From positions 124,001 to 188,000 of the forward strand of contig CBFHNF010000001.1 in the NCBI GenBank assembly GCA_965657135.1: a DNA stretch of 64,000 bases. Direction: 5' to 3'. Below the pieces are notes generated by a model. That model was given only the letters and a program-made list of their open reading frames with translations, made no database searches and was not told the DNA's origin. Position 1 is the first letter of the stretch. The number at the start of each line of letters is the position of its first letter. Made by a program: the position numbers and the translations under genes. Positions 1 through 8,097 of the stretch are shown here, piece by piece. This stretch comes from HIMB11 sp965657135. Its GTDB lineage: Bacteria; Pseudomonadota; Alphaproteobacteria; Rhodobacterales; Rhodobacteraceae.

Positions 1-603
1 ATGGCCTTGATCGCCATCCTCTGCAACCCAATCAACACCTGTGACGCGTCGCCCTTTTTTGGCGATGTTTGACACACGCACGCGTTCTTGGACGACTGCA
101 CCGCGCATGCGCGCACCTTTGGCCAAGGCCAATGCGATATTCGCAGGATCGCCCTGTCCATCTTTGGGCAAGAATACCCCACCAACAACATTTTCTAAGT
201 TCAGATGAGAATAGCGCGCGCCAACTTCTTCGGCAGTGATTTCTTCTATCTCGACACCAAATGCACGTGCCATGGCCGCGCTGCGACTTAGCTCTTCCAT
301 GCGTTCTTCGGTTAGGGCGACGGTAATCGAACCCACCCGCTTAAACCCAGTGGCGACACCTGTTTCTTCCTCAAGTGATCCATAAAGCTCTTGAGAATAT
401 TTGGCGAGCTTTGTCATGTTTGCTGTTGCGCGCAATTGTGCAATCAAGCCGGCGGCATGCCAGGTCGTGCCTGATGTGAGTTGTTTGCGCTCTAGTAAAA
501 CAACATCTTTCCAACCCAACTTGGTTAAATGATAGGCAACTGAGCACCCAATAACACCGCCGCCAATGATAACGACACGGGCTTTATTTGGTAGGGTAGG
601 CAT
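1..603 (-). CDS. FAD-dependent oxidoreductase, dimethylglycine/sarcosine dehydrogenase family (partial, N-terminal part)
   Basis: About 200 N-terminal codons are present and the gene runs off the left edge of the window. The start ATG at 603 has GGAG six bases upstream. Residues 9-15 hold the Rossmann motif VVIIGGG (FAD ADP-binding), and residues 48-51 hold WHAA, the motif whose histidine carries covalent FAD in characterised dimethylglycine dehydrogenases. The family oxidatively removes N-methyl groups from methylated glycines and often passes the one-carbon unit to tetrahydrofolate. It closely resembles the larger oxidoreductase at 1523-3973 and shares its strand, with only the homocysteine methyltransferase between them, so one operon is likely. 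The exact substrate cannot be told from this fragment. Confidence 0.8.
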   Translation of the reverse strand, partial: MPTLPNKARVVIIGGGVIGCSVAYHLTKLGWKDVVLLERKQLTSGTTWHAAGLIAQLRATANMTKLAKYSQELYGSLEEETGVATGFKRVGSITVALTEERMEELSRSAAMARAFGVEIEEITAEEVGARYSHLNLENVVGGVFLPKDGQGDPANIALALAKGARMRGAVVQERVRVSNIAKKGRRVTGVDWVAEDGDQGH

Positions 604-613
604 TTCAAACTCC

Positions 614-1507
614 TTACACTATTGTGTGGCCAGCTGCTTTGATCTGCTTGGCCAATTCTTGGATGTGCGCTGGTCCAACTTCGCAACAACCACCGACGAT
701 TGTTGCGCCTATTTCGATCCAGTGCATCGCAAATTTTGCGTATTCAGCAGGCCCCAAATCGACACGTTCCGTTAGAGCTGCTACAGTTGGTTTATCTTTC
801 AAAAACCCGTCGGTAATTTTGGTGAATCCATTGGCATATGCACCAAATGGTCGATCGAACGCTTTGATGTGTTGCATAGCTTCGGATACCGCCTCGGGAC
901 GAGAACAATTCACCAATACCGCGTCGACGCGGTGAGCGCACAGGGTATCTGCAAGAAGGCTGATATCCTCGCCCGAACGTAATTTGGAACCATCGAAATC
1001 ATCGACGGAAAAGGCGATCCAAACTGGTTTACCTGTTGTATCGGTTGCCCTTAACGCGCCTTCAGCTTGTTTTACAGAGGATACGGTTTCAATCAGCAGA
1101 AAATCAGTTTTTTCGGCTAAATGGGAAACAATATTGGCATATTGTTGTTCTGCGTCTTGGGGTTCAGGACATTTATCTGGCCGGTAGGATGCAATCAAAG
1201 GTCCGATCGAGCCTGCAACGCGACCATGGCCATTTTGCGTGGCAGCGCGTCTTGCCGACGTGGTGGCTGCATCCCACAGACGACGAATATCCAAATCATA
1301 TCCGTTTGAGTCCAGTCGATCTTGTAAAACCGGATAGGTGTTTGTGGTCGCGATTGTTGCGCCCACGCGGAAATATTCCGCGTGAACGTGATCCAACAGT
1401 TCCGGGTGGTCGATCATAACCATCGTTGACCAAAGTGACGTGGGTGCATCGCCTGAGCGCTTCACCAATTCTTGGCCGATTGATCCATCTAAAAGTGTGA
1501 TATCCAT
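614..1507 (-). CDS. Homocysteine S-methyltransferase family protein (betaine-homocysteine methyltransferase-like)
   Basis: A 297-residue pterin-independent methyltransferase. It has the N-terminal LLDGSIGQEL segment, a VNCSRPEA cysteine near residue 195 and the terminal GGCCE motif near residue 273, which together supply the three zinc-binding cysteines of the family. Family members transfer a methyl group from a donor such as glycine betaine, dimethylsulfoniopropionate or S-methylmethionine to homocysteine, making methionine. It sits between two dimethylglycine-dehydrogenase-type oxidoreductases on the same strand, with gaps of 10 and 15 bases. That context favours glycine betaine as donor, giving dimethylglycine for the neighbours. 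The donor is an inference; the family assignment is firm. Confidence 0.85.
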   Translation of the reverse strand: MDITLLDGSIGQELVKRSGDAPTSLWSTMVMIDHPELLDHVHAEYFRVGATIATTNTYPVLQDRLDSNGYDLDIRRLWDAATTSARRAATQNGHGRVAGSIGPLIASYRPDKCPEPQDAEQQYANIVSHLAEKTDFLLIETVSSVKQAEGALRATDTTGKPVWIAFSVDDFDGSKLRSGEDISLLADTLCAHRVDAVLVNCSRPEAVSEAMQHIKAFDRPFGAYANGFTKITDGFLKDKPTVAALTERVDLGPAEYAKFAMHWIEIGATIVGGCCEVGPAHIQELAKQIKAAGHTIV

Positions 1508-1522
1508 TTTGTTTTCCGTTGA

Positions 1523-3973
1523 TTATGCGCGCAAACGCTCGTTCTTAGGATCCCACATTGGTTGATCCTGTTGCACAACGGCCTTGTGACGCTGGCCATA
1601 GATTTCAACCTCGATTTCTGTTCCGGGAACAGCAAGATCGGTGCGTAACATGCCCAGTGCGATTGAGGCATTTACACGGTATCCCCATGCACCCGATGTT
1701 GTTTCGCCAACGACTTCATCACCTTGCCATAAGGTTGACATGTATGGTGCGTCGCAAGCGCCAGCATCAACGGTTAATGTGACAAAGCGTTTTGCAACAC
1801 CCTGCTGTTTTTCAGCCAACATTGCAGCCTTGCCTGGGAAATCAATCTCTTTGTCCAGTTTAATGAAACGATCCAAGCCGCCTTCAAGTAGACTGTAATC
1901 AGTGGAAAGGTCGCCCTTCCATGCGCGATAGCCTTTCTCGATACGAAGTGAATTTAATGCCCACATACCAAACGGTTTGGCACCTGCCGATGTGATGGCA
2001 TCCCAGATTGCGGGCGCGGCATCGTTTGCGCAATGGATTTCCCATCCCAATTCACCTGCGAAGGATACACGCGCCAGTGCACATTTATGCCCAGCAACCG
2101 TGCCTTCCATGCTAATGGACAGCCATGAGGCCGATAAATCATGACCTGTGGTGATCGGTTCAAGGATCTTGCGCGCGTTTGGACCTGTCACCAACAAACA
2201 CTCCATCTCTTTTGTGTTGTCGGTAATTGTGATGCCCTCTGGCGCTTGGCGTGTTAGGATTTCCATATCATGCCATTGCGCGGTCGCTGCAGTGATCAAG
2301 CCAACTTCTTCCTCTGACCAGGCCATAACGGACATTTCTGTCAGAATGCGACCGCGGTTATCAGGGAAGTAAGCCAGTGAAATGCGACCGGGTTTGGGCA
2401 AGCGTGATGCGGTTAAGCTATCAACAAAGTCGCGCGCACCTGTGCCTGTGACGCTGTAACGTGAAAAGCCTGTGATCGCCAAAATCCCACAGTTATCCCG
2501 CACCGCTTCGCACTCTTCACGAATGCGCTGTTCCCACGGACCCGAACGATCCCACGTTTGTGTGCTTTCTTCGCTGGTGTCATCTCCATCTTGGGCAAAC
2601 CAATTTGCGCGCTCCCATCCATTATAGGCCCCGAATTGCGCACCTGCGTCTGCCAGGCGGCTGTGAAGAGGGGATAGTTTTTTGTCGCGTCCCGCTGGCC
2701 ACGCGTGCCATGGGAAATGCATCGCATATTCATGCCCATAAACTTCCATTCCCTTTTGATCACAGTAATCTTGGTCAGTGTAATCTGTGTAACGGCGCGG
2801 GTCGACCGACCACATATCCCATTCTGTTTGGCCCTCGACGACCCATTCCGCCAAAACTTTGCCTGCACCGCCAGATTGTGCAATGCCAAATGTAAACACA
2901 CAAGCTTCGAATGCATTTGGAACACCAGGCATAGGCCCAATCAATGGTAGGCCATCTGGCGCGTATGGAATGGGGCCGTTGATGACACGGCTGACACCTG
3001 AGGTTCCAAGCAACGGAACACGCGCCATTGCATCTTCGATATACCATTCCAAACGCTCTAGGTCATCCGGGTACAGTTGGAAGCTAAAGTCATCTGGCAT
3101 CGGATCATTGTGTGTCATCCAATGGCCTTTGCAATTGCGCTCATAAGGGCCAAGGTTAAAGCCATGTTTTTCCTGACGCAGGTAATAACTACTGTCGACA
3201 TCACGCAACAGTGGTAATTTGCGCCCCGTTTCCTTGGTATAGGCTTCGATTTCTGGCACTTCTTCTGACAATAGGTACTGGTGTGACATGACCATCATTG
3301 GGACTGTGCGGCCACCATATGGTTTGAACCATTCGCCGACACGTTGTGCATAATACCCCGCAGCATTCACAACATACTCACAGCGAATGTCACCCTTTTC
3401 CGTATGAACGATCCATTCACCGTTTTCGCGACTGACCCCTGTTGCAGGCGTGAACCGTAAAATTTGCGCACCCATATCACGCGCGCCTTTTGCAAGCGCT
3501 TGGGTCAACTGTGCTGGGTCAATATCCCCGTCATGTGGATCATAAAGTGACCCTGTCAGATCATGAGTTTCCAAGAATGGATAGCGTTCTTGTGTTTGAG
3601 CAGGGTCCAAAATTTCGATTGGCATGCCCTGATAACGACCCATGCCCGCAGCGCGTTCAAATTCCTGCATCCGCTCTTTGGAGTGTGCAAGACGAATTGA
3701 TCCTGTCACGTGATAATTCATGGGATAATCAACGGCTTCGCCAAGTCCGCGATACAGTTCGGTTGAATACCGCTGCATGTTCATAATTGACCAACTGGTC
3801 GAAAATGTAGGAACGTTGCCAGCAGCATGCCATGTCGATCCCGCAGTCAGTTCATTTTTTTCTAATAGAACGCAGTCACTCCAGCCCATTTTGGCCAAAT
3901 GATACAGACATGATGCGCCAACAGCGCCACCCCCAATTATGACGACGCGCGCAGTGGTTGGAAATTCAGACAT
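1523..3973 (-). CDS. FAD-dependent oxidoreductase / aminomethyltransferase fusion, dimethylglycine dehydrogenase family
   Basis: An 816-residue two-domain protein. The N-terminal DAO-type FAD domain (about residues 1-380) has VVIIGGG near residue 9 and STWHAAG near residue 47, the covalent-FAD histidine region. The C-terminal half (about 430-815) is a GcvT-like, tetrahydrofolate-binding aminomethyltransferase domain. Such proteins oxidise dimethylglycine or sarcosine and load the released carbon on tetrahydrofolate. Two in-frame ATGs exist at 3979 and 3973. AGGAG lies only three bases before the first but nine before the second, so 3973 is preferred. It is the first gene of the minus-strand cluster and a paralogue of the partial gene at the left edge. 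Dimethylglycine versus sarcosine cannot be decided here. Confidence 0.85.
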   Translation of the reverse strand: MSEFPTTARVVIIGGGAVGASCLYHLAKMGWSDCVLLEKNELTAGSTWHAAGNVPTFSTSWSIMNMQRYSTELYRGLGEAVDYPMNYHVTGSIRLAHSKERMQEFERAAGMGRYQGMPIEILDPAQTQERYPFLETHDLTGSLYDPHDGDIDPAQLTQALAKGARDMGAQILRFTPATGVSRENGEWIVHTEKGDIRCEYVVNAAGYYAQRVGEWFKPYGGRTVPMMVMSHQYLLSEEVPEIEAYTKETGRKLPLLRDVDSSYYLRQEKHGFNLGPYERNCKGHWMTHNDPMPDDFSFQLYPDDLERLEWYIEDAMARVPLLGTSGVSRVINGPIPYAPDGLPLIGPMPGVPNAFEACVFTFGIAQSGGAGKVLAEWVVEGQTEWDMWSVDPRRYTDYTDQDYCDQKGMEVYGHEYAMHFPWHAWPAGRDKKLSPLHSRLADAGAQFGAYNGWERANWFAQDGDDTSEESTQTWDRSGPWEQRIREECEAVRDNCGILAITGFSRYSVTGTGARDFVDSLTASRLPKPGRISLAYFPDNRGRILTEMSVMAWSEEEVGLITAATAQWHDMEILTRQAPEGITITDNTKEMECLLVTGPNARKILEPITTGHDLSASWLSISMEGTVAGHKCALARVSFAGELGWEIHCANDAAPAIWDAITSAGAKPFGMWALNSLRIEKGYRAWKGDLSTDYSLLEGGLDRFIKLDKEIDFPGKAAMLAEKQQGVAKRFVTLTVDAGACDAPYMSTLWQGDEVVGETTSGAWGYRVNASIALGMLRTDLAVPGTEIEVEIYGQRHKAVVQQDQPMWDPKNERLRA

Positions 3974-3999
3974 TTTCATACACTCCTGTTTTTCGTGTT

Positions 4000-4608
4000 T
4001 TATCTAGCCGCCAGACCCAATAATGTGCCGTATGCGACAAAACATGCGGCCAATATGCGTTGGATCCAGAAATTCGTGATGTGATCAAGTGCCTTGCGCC
4101 CCAGGTGCGCACCAAGAGCGCAATAACCTGTGTAGCTTAGCGTAGTAAGAATAAGTGCGGTGGGTACAATCACCCACATCTGTGTCCCAATTGGGGTGCC
4201 AGTTTCAATAAATTGTGAAAAGGCGGCGATATATCCAGCAAGGGATTTGGGGTTTATAGTCGCGATTAAGAACGCTTTTACGTACAGTGTTTTGTGTGAA
4301 AGCGTTCTGCGCATACGCGGGTGTCCCGCCTGCATCCAGTTTCGTACACCAAGCCAAATCAAAAACGCAACGCCGCTCCAGCGTAGGATTTCAAACAACA
4401 ATGGAGAAGTCAAAATCAACGCTGATATTCCAACCGCTGATAACCCGAGAAAAAGACAGGCTTGTGTTAAAATCCCGCAAACACAGACCAAGCTTTTGCG
4501 AAATCCAAATTCAATGGCGGTTTGAATGCAATTTACGGCATTTGGGCCTGGAGTTGTGACAAACAGCACCCAAAACGTTGCGAATATGATCCAGCCCTCG
4601 ATGCTCAT
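4000..4608 (-). CDS. LysE family amino acid exporter
   Basis: A 202-residue inner-membrane protein with about six hydrophobic segments and the TTPGPNAVN motif near residue 18 that marks the LysE/RhtB exporter family. The start ATG at 4608 overlaps the TAA stop of the XRE-cupin regulator gene as TAATG, so translation is coupled and the regulator probably governs export. LysE-type proteins export amino acids or their analogues by proton antiport. The substrate is unknown; the downstream methylated-glycine catabolic genes make a small amino acid or betaine derivative possible, but this is speculation. Confidence 0.85.
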   Translation of the reverse strand: MSIEGWIIFATFWVLFVTTPGPNAVNCIQTAIEFGFRKSLVCVCGILTQACLFLGLSAVGISALILTSPLLFEILRWSGVAFLIWLGVRNWMQAGHPRMRRTLSHKTLYVKAFLIATINPKSLAGYIAAFSQFIETGTPIGTQMWVIVPTALILTTLSYTGYCALGAHLGRKALDHITNFWIQRILAACFVAYGTLLGLAAR

Positions 4609-5180
4609 TAATACACCGGAGGCGCGATAACCCAGATCGCGATCGCAGGATGAGTATAGGGATTTGACCATTCAAACATTTCGCCGCGAATTCGAAAGCT
4701 GTCGCCCGCACGAACGGTGAAACGACGACCGCCAATGACCAAATCTAGTTTTCCCTCTATGATATAAGCCACCTCTTGTGTTTCGCGTAGAACCGGTTCG
4801 GCAGTTTTAGCGCCGGGTGCAAAGACAGAATGGATCATTTCAAAGTCATCGGTCAGATCTGGTGAAAGAAGCCCCTCGGTTAGACCCGTTTGTCGTTCTG
4901 AAATATCACGGCGAGCATCTGAACGAACTATGTATCCCTGCTCAACTTTTGGAATGCGTTCTTCTAAGCCAAAGATTGCCACTGACACATCAAGTGTTTC
5001 GGCAAGTTGCAAAATATCGCCAGATGAGGGTGTTGAAAGATCACGTTCCACTTGACTCAACCACCCGACGGATTTCCCCAATATATCGGCCATTTGGGAT
5101 AGGGTTAGTCCACGCGCTTTGCGAAGGGTGCGGACGTCTGCCCCTAATGTTTTTTTTCTAATTGTTGCCTGGATCGTCAT
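4608..5180 (-). CDS. XRE family transcriptional regulator with C-terminal cupin domain
   Basis: A 190-residue regulator. Residues about 12-66 form an XRE helix-turn-helix (LGADVRTLRKARGLTLSQMA, then a recognition segment around SVGWLSQVERDLSTPS). Residues about 105-185 form a small cupin barrel (VAYIIEGKLDLVIGGRRF, then a GDSFRI turn) that usually binds the effector. The gene is divergent from the rluA-type gene and translationally coupled to lysE. A perfect 8-base inverted repeat (5199-5220) lies just upstream of its start, which suggests autoregulation. XRE-cupin regulators often control amino-acid or polyamine metabolism; the downstream betaine-type cluster is a plausible additional target. 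Confidence 0.88.
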   Translation of the reverse strand: MTIQATIRKKTLGADVRTLRKARGLTLSQMADILGKSVGWLSQVERDLSTPSSGDILQLAETLDVSVAIFGLEERIPKVEQGYIVRSDARRDISERQTGLTEGLLSPDLTDDFEMIHSVFAPGAKTAEPVLRETQEVAYIIEGKLDLVIGGRRFTVRAGDSFRIRGEMFEWSNPYTHPAIAIWVIAPPVY

Positions 5181-5198
5181 GGATTAACCGTGAAATTT

Positions 5199-5220
5199 TC
5201 ATTCATATTTTCATGAATGA
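5199..5220. promoter_or_regulatory. Perfect inverted repeat upstream of the XRE-cupin gene (candidate operator)
   Basis: TCATTCAT at 5199-5206 and ATGAATGA at 5213-5220 are exact reverse complements separated by six bases. The dyad lies 19-40 bases before the regulator's ATG in the divergent region shared with the pseudouridine synthase gene. Position and symmetry suit an autoregulatory operator. The assignment to this regulator is inferred. Confidence 0.5.
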
Positions 5221-5330
5221 TGTCATTTGACGATTCTTGCAACGAAAATCTTGATTGAGGATCGCAGGTATCAAGGCTAAGTGATGCAGTGTGGTATTTC
5301 ACCGCGATACATTTTGAGGATGACAAATTG

Positions 5331-5987
5331 ATGCCACCGTTTCAATCTGAGTATAACCCGCCAGACGATCCAATTGAGGTGTTATACGAAGACTCTCATG
5401 TATTGGCAGTGAACAAACCGAGTGGGCTTTTGTCGGTTCCGGGAAAAGGTGAACATTTGGCAGATTGCATGCTTTCACGTGTGCAGATTGCATTTCCGGA
5501 CGCCTTGTTGGTTCACCGATTGGATCGAGATACATCTGGGGTTATGGTCTTTGCTCTAACAGCGCATGCACAACGTTCCATGTCCATGCAATTTGAATCC
5601 CGCAGCACCAAAAAAACGTATATTGCGTGTGTAGCTGGTGAAGTCTTGGAGCCAGAGGGTGAAATTGATTTGCCGCTGATTGTAGATTGGCCCAATCGGC
5701 CTCGGCAAATGGTATGTCATGAAACGGGCAAACCCGCGATTACAGTTTTTAAACGTGCGTCGGTTGACGTGGGTAGAACGCGGCTAAAACTGTTCCCGAA
5801 AACGGGGCGATCCCATCAGTTGCGCGTTCACTGCCTGGCGATAGGTCATCCCATTTTAGGTGATCCGCTTTATGCGCCCGACACTGTTCGGGACGTACCG
5901 CGGCTATTACTGCATTCTGAAGAGTTGCGCATCAATCACCCAGAAAGCGGTCAGGGTCTTCGGTTTCGTGCAAAATGCCCGTTTTAG
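5331..5987 (+). CDS. RluA family pseudouridine synthase
   Basis: A 218-residue enzyme with the diagnostic HRLDRDTSG motif (about residues 63-71), in which the central aspartate is the catalytic nucleophile that isomerises uridine to pseudouridine in rRNA or tRNA. AVNKPSGLLSVPG near residue 25 and RSHQLRVHCLAIGHPILGD near residue 165 are further family motifs. It has no N-terminal S4 domain, matching the short RluA type (23S U746 and tRNA U32 in E. coli) rather than RluC or RluD. An in-frame start 42 bases upstream is possible, but conservation begins after the ATG at 5331. It is divergent from the XRE-cupin gene. Confidence 0.88.
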   Translation: MPPFQSEYNPPDDPIEVLYEDSHVLAVNKPSGLLSVPGKGEHLADCMLSRVQIAFPDALLVHRLDRDTSGVMVFALTAHAQRSMSMQFESRSTKKTYIACVAGEVLEPEGEIDLPLIVDWPNRPRQMVCHETGKPAITVFKRASVDVGRTRLKLFPKTGRSHQLRVHCLAIGHPILGDPLYAPDTVRDVPRLLLHSEELRINHPESGQGLRFRAKCPF

Positions 5988-6043
5988 TGGTTTAAGTTGT
6001 CCCAAAACTGCTTATATGCAGCGATAGGTAAGTGGGGATCATT

Positions 6044-6649
6044 ATGATTAAATGGATTTTGAGACTGATATTGATCACGTTATTGGCGGCGGTTCTACAT
6101 TATAACCTGCCCCAGCGGGATGTTGTCCGGATTACGGACACCTACGGAAAGCGGATAGATCCAGGCGCAAACAGCTGGTTTTGGTCAAAAGAAGATGCAG
6201 GCAGCGCAGCCGGAGTAACAAATCGTGATGTGTTTTTCATTCAGTCAACAGATGCAAGTGGAAACCCACTTGTTTACCGAAACGAAGACACTGGATTTGG
6301 ATGGCCACCCTACTTCAAGTTTAACACTTCAAACCTTCAGGCGCGTGCGGCGGACCTGATTTCAAAAGCCGATGATCCCACGCCACAATGGGTTACGATA
6401 ACGCATTATGGTTGGCGAAGCGAGTTACTGTCGATTTTTCCCAACGCGACAAAAGTTACACCAGTTGCCGGTCCAGATGTTCAACTCATTCCTTGGTTTA
6501 ACATTCTATTCCTAATCTTGTTCACGGCCCTCTTTTGGGCAGTGTGGGTACGTTGGGTGCGGTTTCGGCGGGTAAAAATTGACCCAGCGCTGGAACGGAT
6601 TAGTGATTGGTTTGCTGAAAAATGGGATCGTGTACGCGGTCGTGAATAA
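6044..6649 (+). CDS. DUF1523 family membrane protein
   Basis: A 201-residue protein of unknown function that I recognise as the DUF1523 family, common in Rhodobacterales. A hydrophobic segment at residues 2-20 anchors the N terminus. A polar middle part carries the NLPQRDVVRITDTYGKR segment and the VTITHYGWRSELLSIFPNA segment. A second hydrophobic segment lies near residues 148-170 and is followed by a basic cytoplasmic tail. The ATG at 6044 has GGGGA five bases upstream; an in-frame GTG at 6032 is less well placed. Its stop directly abuts that of the convergent GntR gene. Confidence 0.75.
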   Translation: MIKWILRLILITLLAAVLHYNLPQRDVVRITDTYGKRIDPGANSWFWSKEDAGSAAGVTNRDVFFIQSTDASGNPLVYRNEDTGFGWPPYFKFNTSNLQARAADLISKADDPTPQWVTITHYGWRSELLSIFPNATKVTPVAGPDVQLIPWFNILFLILFTALFWAVWVRWVRFRRVKIDPALERISDWFAEKWDRVRGRE

Positions 6650-7420
6650 TTAACTTCGGTTCAATTCGTGTTCGTATCTGCGTTTCGCGATTTCCTCATT
6701 GCGTTCTGCGATCATCGAGTCGTTCAACGAGCTTTTAACATAGTCCATGTGTGCCTCAACGGCGGATCGCGCGCGTGCTGGATCGCGCTCTTGGATTGCA
6801 GTGTTAATTGCTTTGTGTTGCTCTAACAATTCATCACGTGTGGTGCGTTGTCTGAACATCACTTGGCGATTATAAAATACGCCTTCACGCAATAATTCAT
6901 ACATGGATCGCATCATATGCAGCATGATAACATTGTGACTGGCTTCAATGATGGACAGGTGAAATTCCGCATCTAACTGCGCTTCGTCAGATGGATTGCG
7001 TTTGGTATGCGCACTGGCCATTTTATCATAGATTGTTTGGATAACGCGTAAATCTGTGTCAGAACCCAGTCGGGCGGCACGCTCGGCGGCCAATCCTTCC
7101 ATATCGCGCCGAAAGGCAACATAGTCGAAAACGGCGGCATCATGCTCACTAAATAGGGCGACTAAAGCAGGGGAAAATGCGTTCCCCAAAACATCGGCCA
7201 CATATATACCCGCGCCGGCCCGCGATGTTAGCAGTCCTCTTTCTTGTAGCTTGGAAATCGCTTCCCGCAGTGAGGGCCGCGACACACCAAGGCGTTCAGA
7301 TAATTCGCGTTCGGCGGGCAGCCGTTCGCCTGGACGCAGAATACCCCTCAGGATTAGTTCTTCTATTTGATGCGTAACTGCCTGCGAAAGCTTGCCTGCT
7401 GTGATTTTTTCAAACGGCAT
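6650..7420 (-). CDS. GntR family regulator, FadR/FCD subfamily
   Basis: A 256-residue regulator. Residues about 8-75 form the GntR winged helix (GILRPGERLPAERELSERLG, then SRPSLREAISKLQERGLL). Residues about 95-225 form the all-helical FCD effector domain with a metal-site pattern (DAEFHLSIIEASHN, later AHMDYV). FCD regulators sense organic acids such as pyruvate, lactate, glycolate or gluconate. A 7-base inverted repeat of FadR-type sequence (7432-7454) lies just upstream of the start, which points to autoregulation. No obvious target operon is adjacent, so the controlled pathway is unknown. Confidence 0.87.
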   Translation of the reverse strand: MPFEKITAGKLSQAVTHQIEELILRGILRPGERLPAERELSERLGVSRPSLREAISKLQERGLLTSRAGAGIYVADVLGNAFSPALVALFSEHDAAVFDYVAFRRDMEGLAAERAARLGSDTDLRVIQTIYDKMASAHTKRNPSDEAQLDAEFHLSIIEASHNVIMLHMMRSMYELLREGVFYNRQVMFRQRTTRDELLEQHKAINTAIQERDPARARSAVEAHMDYVKSSLNDSMIAERNEEIAKRRYEHELNRS

Positions 7421-7431
7421 ATTCGGGCCTT

Positions 7432-7454
7432 ATTGGTCTGATGATATGACCAAT
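7432..7454. promoter_or_regulatory. Perfect inverted repeat ATTGGTC-N9-GACCAAT (candidate GntR operator)
   Basis: The arms at 7432-7438 and 7448-7454 are exact reverse complements. TGGTC/GACCA half-sites are typical of FadR-subfamily operators, although the nine-base spacer is longer than the usual compact form. The dyad is 12 bases upstream of the GntR start, so autorepression is likely. Confidence 0.6.
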
Positions 7455-7480
7455 ATATCTGTAAACCTCAAAATGACAAT

Positions 7481-7942
7481 TCATTCGTGGGCGAGGTGTT
7501 TTTCCATATACAGCGAGTATTTCGATCTTTCGTAAGAACCGAATGGACCACACAAAGTATAGCCCTGTCGTTGATACAGACGATGTGCGGCATCTAACAA
7601 CGATCCAGTTTCAAGTTTCACTTGCAGCGTCCCAAGCTCCACAGCACATTTTTCGAGGCGGTCTAGGAGTTTTTGCGCCAAACCCTGACCTCTGGCTGTT
7701 TCTGAGGTGTAGATGGATTTTAACTCTCCATATCCATCTTTGATCGCCAGCGCGCCGCAGGCCTGATAAACGTGATCAACTCGCGCTCCGAAGAAATGAA
7801 TATTTGGATGACACAGAGCATCAATTTCTAAATAGTGGTTTGCCTCGGCTGGAAATAAACGGTTCATCAAGTCATGGCTCCCCTGCAATAGGGCACGTAT
7901 TTCAGGATGTCTGGGTGAGGCATATTCAATAATTGTAGTCAT
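7481..7942 (-). CDS. GNAT family N-acetyltransferase
   Basis: A 153-residue single-domain acetyltransferase. The segment LKSIYTSETARGQGLAQKLL (residues about 73-92) is the acetyl-CoA-binding motif A with its R/QxxGxG/A signature, and RLYQRQGYTLCGPFG near the C terminus is the usual GNAT tail. It resembles the uncharacterised PhnO/YsnE-like group. The substrate cannot be predicted. It is transcribed away from smc, and the shared intergenic region carries a DnaA box. Confidence 0.82.
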   Translation of the reverse strand: MTTIIEYASPRHPEIRALLQGSHDLMNRLFPAEANHYLEIDALCHPNIHFFGARVDHVYQACGALAIKDGYGELKSIYTSETARGQGLAQKLLDRLEKCAVELGTLQVKLETGSLLDAAHRLYQRQGYTLCGPFGSYERSKYSLYMEKHLAHE

Positions 7943-7980
7943 TTTTGTTTCTTGGAATTTTGTTTCGTTGGCTTATTGCG

Positions 7981-7999
7981 CACAATATATTGTGGATAA
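7981..7999. promoter_or_regulatory. Perfect DnaA box fused to an AT-rich palindrome upstream of smc
   Basis: TGTGGATAA at 7991-7999 is the exact complement of the strict DnaA box TTATCCACA. It overlaps the 14-base palindrome CACAATATATTGTG (7981-7994). An outer dyad, ATTGCGC (7975-7981) with GCGCAAT (8006-8012), frames the element. The 15-mer TTATCCACAATATAT recurs at 42970 upstream of the LysM gene. DnaA binding is inferred from the consensus only. Confidence 0.45.
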
Positions 8000-8097
8000 C
8001 TATTGGCGCAATGGCAAGATAATGGGGCGGGATATTGACTCACTTTCCTGCTCATAGGACCATTGAACATAGAGAATCAACGATTGGAAACCGCGCA

